DNA from: Ruminococcus albus AD2013
GTDB lineage: Bacteria; Bacillota; Clostridia; Oscillospirales; Ruminococcaceae
NCBI RefSeq assembly: GCF_000526775.1
Contig: NZ_JAGS01000005.1
Location: forward strand, 248,001 to 312,000
Length of the DNA: 64,000 nt
Direction of reading: 5' to 3'
Part shown: piece by piece, positions 60,562 to 64,000 of the stretch
How positions within the stretch are numbered: position 1 is the first letter of the stretch
Layout of the letters: the number at the start of each line of letters is the position of its first letter
Program-made: the position numbers and the translations under genes
Notes under the pieces: generated by a model
The model's input: the letters and a program-made list of their open reading frames with translations, nothing else
Database searches by the model: none
What the model was told of the DNA's origin: nothing

Positions 60562-61422
60562 TTACATCCCATTAAGTATTTGCATGATGACAGGTAAAAA
60601 TAAAATTATCATCAGCGGTATCATTTTGAACACCACAACAGGTATCAGTATCAAGCTTGTAGTTTTAGCTGCTTGCTCTTTTGCACTGAGTAATGTCGAT
60701 GATTTTATACTTCTGCTTTGTCTCTCTACAGATTCGGTTATATCCGAACCTTTTTGAAAAGCAGTAACGATGTCAAGAACAAAATCCGAAAAGCTGTCCA
60801 CTTCGTATTTTTGTGCTATATCATACAAAGAATCCTGCCAGTTGCTTGTTCCAAGCTCTGTCACAACAAGTGCTCTTAAAAGCTCCTCCGATAAGATCCC
60901 ATCAATACTTTCAGCTGTTATTTTAATGGCCGTTGCAACAGGCAGATTTATTTTTATTGCTGTCTGAAACAGATCCAAAAAACGCGGTATCTCGGATTCA
61001 AACTGAGCTTTCTTCTTTTGAGCACGGTCATTAATTGTAGCCGTTGGTGAGATAAACACCAATATCGTAATTACAGCTGTTGCTAATCCGATAAGCAAAG
61101 ATATTAGAGGAGTATTGATAAGAAAAGCTATCAGGATTCCCAGAACAGCAATGGTCACAGCCAGTATTCTCGTAATTATCAATTTATCGAGATTAGGCTC
61201 AACTCCGATAAGATTGCAGTTGAACATATACTTATCGGTCTGAATCCCCAGCTTATCTGCCAGTACTTCAGGTTCCTTCTTTATTATCTTGCTGCATAAG
61301 TGCTCTACGGTAAGTTTTTCTTTACTTATGAGCGCTACATTTTCTGTTGATAAAAACGTCGCTACAAGTAAAATAAGAAGAAAAACAGTTACGCCTGTAA
61401 AAAGAGCAATAGCAAACTCCAT
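60562..61422 (-). CDS. tadC: TadC-like inner-membrane protein (T2SF domain)
   Basis: Two hundred and eighty-six residues. A first membrane segment, a cytosolic part, two segments near 84-125, a helical T2SF region with RFLDLFQTAIKINLPVATAI near 148 and a C-terminal hydrophobic pair. It begins directly after tadB. TadB and TadC form the membrane platform of the Tad pilus with the TadA ATPase. Confidence 0.85.
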   Translation of the reverse strand: MEFAIALFTGVTVFLLILLVATFLSTENVALISKEKLTVEHLCSKIIKKEPEVLADKLGIQTDKYMFNCNLIGVEPNLDKLIITRILAVTIAVLGILIAFLINTPLISLLIGLATAVITILVFISPTATINDRAQKKKAQFESEIPRFLDLFQTAIKINLPVATAIKITAESIDGILSEELLRALVVTELGTSNWQDSLYDIAQKYEVDSFSDFVLDIVTAFQKGSDITESVERQSRSIKSSTLLSAKEQAAKTTSLILIPVVVFKMIPLMIILFLPVIMQILNGM

Positions 61423-62301
61423 TTAATCTACCCCCTTTACTCGATTTAGGAATTTTCTGTCAATGTAGCTTCCGATCACCATTAAGATGATAGCAAGTAC
61501 AAAGACCAAACGCCCTATAAGCGTTGAAAACAAAGGTCTAAAATACATTGGGGAAGAGTAATACAGAAATAATATAATAATAGCTGGAAGAATATCCATT
61601 CCTATTATTGTCATTTTAGTGCTTGCAAACAAGGTTTTTATTTCTTTGCGAAGCATCATTCTGGAGTTTATGTTATTTGTTATGATCTCTATTGATTCCG
61701 CTTCAGATCCGCCTACCAAACTTTGCATCTTGATCGCAGAAGCAACATCTTTTACATCAGCGGTCGGTATCCTTTCCGCCATGTGTCCAAAAGCTTCTGA
61801 TATTGAGAATCCAAGCTGAATATCCGAATTTATCTGTCTGAATTCTTTTTTTATCTCATAATGGATAAACGGACATTTACAGAGATCTTCCACAGCCTGC
61901 TGTAACGTCATTCCGGCTCTTAAAGAGCTGGATAATTGACGTAATGCTCTTGCGTATCTCTCTTCAAAATTTTTCTTATGCTTTTTTTCAGTATAGCTTA
62001 CTATAAATTTCGGAATAAACAGACCGACAAAAAAGATAATGATCGAAAGCCACAACTCTTTACTCAAGAACCATGCCCCAACAGAACCGGTCAAAGGGAA
62101 AAATAACATCAAAATCAAATATGTTTTGATCGACATTGCACCGGGAATTGACGCTAGATACTGTTTTTTATTTTCTATAAAAATATCAATAAAATCAGCA
62201 TCTTTTTTATTTATGATATTTTTCTTTTCCCTAACATTTATTATAACTGCGAGAAATATCAGTAAAACAGATAATCCGGCGAAAAAAACAGCGTAATACA
62301 T
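61423..62301 (-). CDS. tadB: TadB-like inner-membrane protein (T2SF domain)
   Basis: Two hundred and ninety-two residues, with an N-terminal helix, two more near 60-96, the T2SF region RQLSSSLRAGMTLQQAVEDL near 144 and two C-terminal helices. AAAGGAAAGAAGG precedes ATG 62301. It is 17 bases after tadA; its stop touches the start of tadC. Confidence 0.85.
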   Translation of the reverse strand: MYYAVFFAGLSVLLIFLAVIINVREKKNIINKKDADFIDIFIENKKQYLASIPGAMSIKTYLILMLFFPLTGSVGAWFLSKELWLSIIIFFVGLFIPKFIVSYTEKKHKKNFEERYARALRQLSSSLRAGMTLQQAVEDLCKCPFIHYEIKKEFRQINSDIQLGFSISEAFGHMAERIPTADVKDVASAIKMQSLVGGSEAESIEIITNNINSRMMLRKEIKTLFASTKMTIIGMDILPAIIILFLYYSSPMYFRPLFSTLIGRLVFVLAIILMVIGSYIDRKFLNRVKGVD

Positions 62302-62318
62302 TGTATCCTTCTTTCCTT

Positions 62319-63644
62319 TTACGATTTTTTGGGGTCGAATACTTTTTCATCAATCTCAGAACCATACGCTTTGAGTCTGGATAATAATGTTTTGGGAACG
62401 TATCCTGTTGCGGAGAAACCTCCGTTTGAGTCATAAGTAAAAATATCTTTGAGGTTTATCCTGTAATCTGAAGCACCCGAAACTTCTGTTATATGTGTTA
62501 TGACTCTTTTTTTATTTCTGAATCCTATCTGAACGATAAGATCCAGTGCTTCTGCTACCTGAAGTGCTTGTGTTTCAGCGGTAAAGCTTGCATTAGCCAT
62601 ACTATAAAAAATCGGGATCCTCGAATTGACAAGATTGGCAGGACTATTAGCATGAGTCGTAGACATTGAACCTTCATGACCGGTACTCATGGCAGATATC
62701 ATATCAACGATCGTCCCGTCACGTATCTCTCCGACAATTATCCTGTCAGGATTCATTCTCAAAGAGTTTTTTACCAAGGCTTTTATATCTATCTTCATCA
62801 CTCTGTCTGTAGCCAGAGAATCTTTAGCTTCAAGTCTTCTTACATTCGGAGATTTGAGCTGAAGCTCACATGAATCTTCTATTGTAATTACCATTTCTTC
62901 TTCCGGGATAAAGCCCGAAAGCATATTCAAAAGCGTAGTTTTTCCCGTATTTGTTCCGCCGGATACGATTATATTTGCCTTCCCTTTTACTGCAGCACAA
63001 AGAAAATCAAGCATTTCCTGATTTAATGTACCGAGCTTGAGATAATCTTCTCCGGTCAAAGCTTTATTAGAAAATTTTCTAATAGTTAAAGTTGCTCCAT
63101 CCACAGATACGGGCGGTATCGTCGCATTTACACGAGAACCATCAGACAATCTCGCATCAACGATTGGTGTAGAGAGATTTATCTGTCTGCCTATTGGCTG
63201 AACTATACGCTGGATCACGTTTACAAGATGCAGTTCGGACTGGAATTTGACGTCGGTATTGATCTTCTCACCGTTCTTCTCGATAACTACATGATCATAT
63301 CGCAAGACCATTATTTCGGTGATATCCGGATCTGACATAAATTCTTCAAGAGGACCCAGACCTGATATATTCGCAGCAATGTTCTTTTCAAGCTTCAGCT
63401 TTTCCTCATATGAAACATTCAGTGCATCAATTTTTTTATGAAGCTGATTTTTCAGGTCATCAACCGAATTATCAATACCTTTCAAAGTGATAGTGTCGAA
63501 GTTTTCGGAACTGATCTCTTTTATCAAGGCATTGGCTGTATCCTGCTGTTGTGAATCAAGAATAACGGATTCTGACTGTATTTTATCGGCCAAGCTCTGT
63601 TTTTCTTTTTCGGCTTTATTAATTATTTTTTCAATAAGGCTCAT
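62319..63644 (-). CDS. tadA: TadA/CpaF secretion ATPase
   Basis: Four hundred and forty-one residues. Walker A GGTNTGKTT near 232, Asp box (ITIEDSCELQL) near 253, Walker B VGEIRDGTIVDM near 303 and the HANSP part near 325 follow the type II/IV secretion ATPase order; the N-terminal domain includes FMSDPDITEIMV. It powers pilus extension on the inner side of the membrane. ATAAGGAGAAG precedes ATG 63644. It follows tadZ/cpaE by 12 bases. Confidence 0.92.
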   Translation of the reverse strand: MSLIEKIINKAEKEKQSLADKIQSESVILDSQQQDTANALIKEISSENFDTITLKGIDNSVDDLKNQLHKKIDALNVSYEEKLKLEKNIAANISGLGPLEEFMSDPDITEIMVLRYDHVVIEKNGEKINTDVKFQSELHLVNVIQRIVQPIGRQINLSTPIVDARLSDGSRVNATIPPVSVDGATLTIRKFSNKALTGEDYLKLGTLNQEMLDFLCAAVKGKANIIVSGGTNTGKTTLLNMLSGFIPEEEMVITIEDSCELQLKSPNVRRLEAKDSLATDRVMKIDIKALVKNSLRMNPDRIIVGEIRDGTIVDMISAMSTGHEGSMSTTHANSPANLVNSRIPIFYSMANASFTAETQALQVAEALDLIVQIGFRNKKRVITHITEVSGASDYRINLKDIFTYDSNGGFSATGYVPKTLLSRLKAYGSEIDEKVFDPKKS

Positions 63645-63656
63645 TTTGACTTCTCC

Positions 63657-64000
63657 TTATTTCCTCAAGAATGAAAAAATACCTTTTTTCTTCGGCTTGA
63701 TCTCAAGATCTTCATCGATTATGGCTGATACTATCTCAGAAAGCTCCCTCGTAAACGGAGCACCCGAGTCAAGAGCCGCAGGGATCCCCTTATTATTAGC
63801 AAGAGTTACACTTGTATTTCTTCTGATCCTTCCAATACACGGAAATTCCGGCACTGCCTCTTCTATATCCTTTACTGAAACGCCTGTTTCTTTTGCAGAT
63901 ATAATGTTATTTATAACCAGATAAACTTTTCCTTTATCAAAATCAGATATTTCATCCATGGTCTTAAGGAAACTGTCATTGCAATCTACAGTCGTAACGT
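63657..64000 (-). CDS. tadZ: TadZ/CpaE-like ATPase, 3' part (runs off the window)
   Basis: The frame is open from the window edge (VTTVDCNDSFLKTMDE) to a stop at 63657, so at least 114 residues of a longer protein are here. VYLVINN, IPCIGRIRRN-like text and a final basic tail (KPKKKGIFSFLRK) match the C-terminal end of ParA-like CpaE/TadZ proteins, which place the Tad machine in the cell. The N-terminal ATPase motifs lie beyond position 64000. Confidence 0.75.
   Translation of the reverse strand, partial: VTTVDCNDSFLKTMDEISDFDKGKVYLVINNIISAKETGVSVKDIEEAVPEFPCIGRIRRNTSVTLANNKGIPAALDSGAPFTRELSEIVSAIIDEDLEIKPKKKGIFSFLRK

Noticed and set aside
1..64000. CRISPR array, tRNA or rRNA genes
   Set aside because: No run of regularly spaced direct repeats of 25-40 bases with unique spacers, and no tRNA-like or rRNA-like sequence was noticed by eye; a program could still find a hidden tRNA.

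Overview
The window looks like accessory DNA from a low-GC, Gram-positive, anaerobic gut or rumen bacterium, most likely a Ruminococcus-type member of the Oscillospiraceae. This is inferred from type I dockerin modules on three secreted proteins, strong AGGAGG ribosome binding sites, A/T-rich promoters and Firmicutes-type mobile elements. No rRNA, tRNA, CRISPR array, replication initiator, relaxase or type IV secretion gene is visible. The mix of its own topoisomerase, RecJ, SMC/Rad50-like ATPase, DnaQ-like exonuclease, sortase and a tad pilus locus would fit a large plasmid or integrated element, but the window does not prove it.

Layout. 1-2.2 kb: a possible transposon end with repeats, three small genes and a relic IS605 right end. 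2.2-6.3 kb: a tight operon of an unknown protein, a lipoprotein, a PP2C phosphatase and a type IA topoisomerase. 6.5-7.5 kb: two small lipoproteins. 7.5-8.05 kb: a decayed IS200 relic. 8.06-11.3 kb: a MacB/LolD-type ABC exporter operon. 11.6-12.8 kb and 27.5-29.0 kb: two paralogous secreted proteins with the same signal peptide-dockerin-bulb lectin front and different C-terminal domains. 13.1-20 kb, minus strand: a MoxR ATPase plus VWA/metallopeptidase operon, with a solo TnpB-element right end beyond it. 20.3-24.2 kb: a BspA-type leucine-rich-repeat dockerin protein, a secreted protein with a small membrane partner, and a RemA-like regulator. 24.5-26.1 kb: a TnpB element with a frameshifted tnpB.

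29.2-33.8 kb, minus strand: recJ, an unknown 327-residue protein and an SMC/Rad50-like ATPase. 33.9-44.1 kb, minus strand: a CAP-domain protein, a class B sortase, a small membrane protein and two very acidic proteins of 679 and 1707 residues. 44.2-45.2 kb: a membrane-anchored protein. 45.3-47.25 kb: a prophage tail remnant (tape measure and distal tail fragments, both frameshifted) flanking an intact HEPN-type gene and abutting a truncated transposase. 47.25-51.8 kb, minus strand: an XRE regulator, a zinc-ribbon-like protein, a prepilin peptidase, a DnaQ-like exonuclease and three unknown genes. 51.85-53.46 kb: an intact TnpB element. 53.7-54.6 kb: a lipoprotein. 54.9-55.9 kb: a RhuM-Fic fusion. 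56-64 kb, minus strand: a tad/Flp pilus operon running off the right edge.

Many units share one promoter style: an extended -10 (TGnTATAAT) behind an A/T tract, often reading AAATCTGC-TATAATA. The most interesting signals are the paired dockerin-lectin proteins with swapped C-termini and similar leaders, one intact TnpB accompanied by three right ends that would specify three different guides, the HEPN gene nested in dead phage tail genes, and an A9 tract at a frame change in front of the MoxR ATPase.
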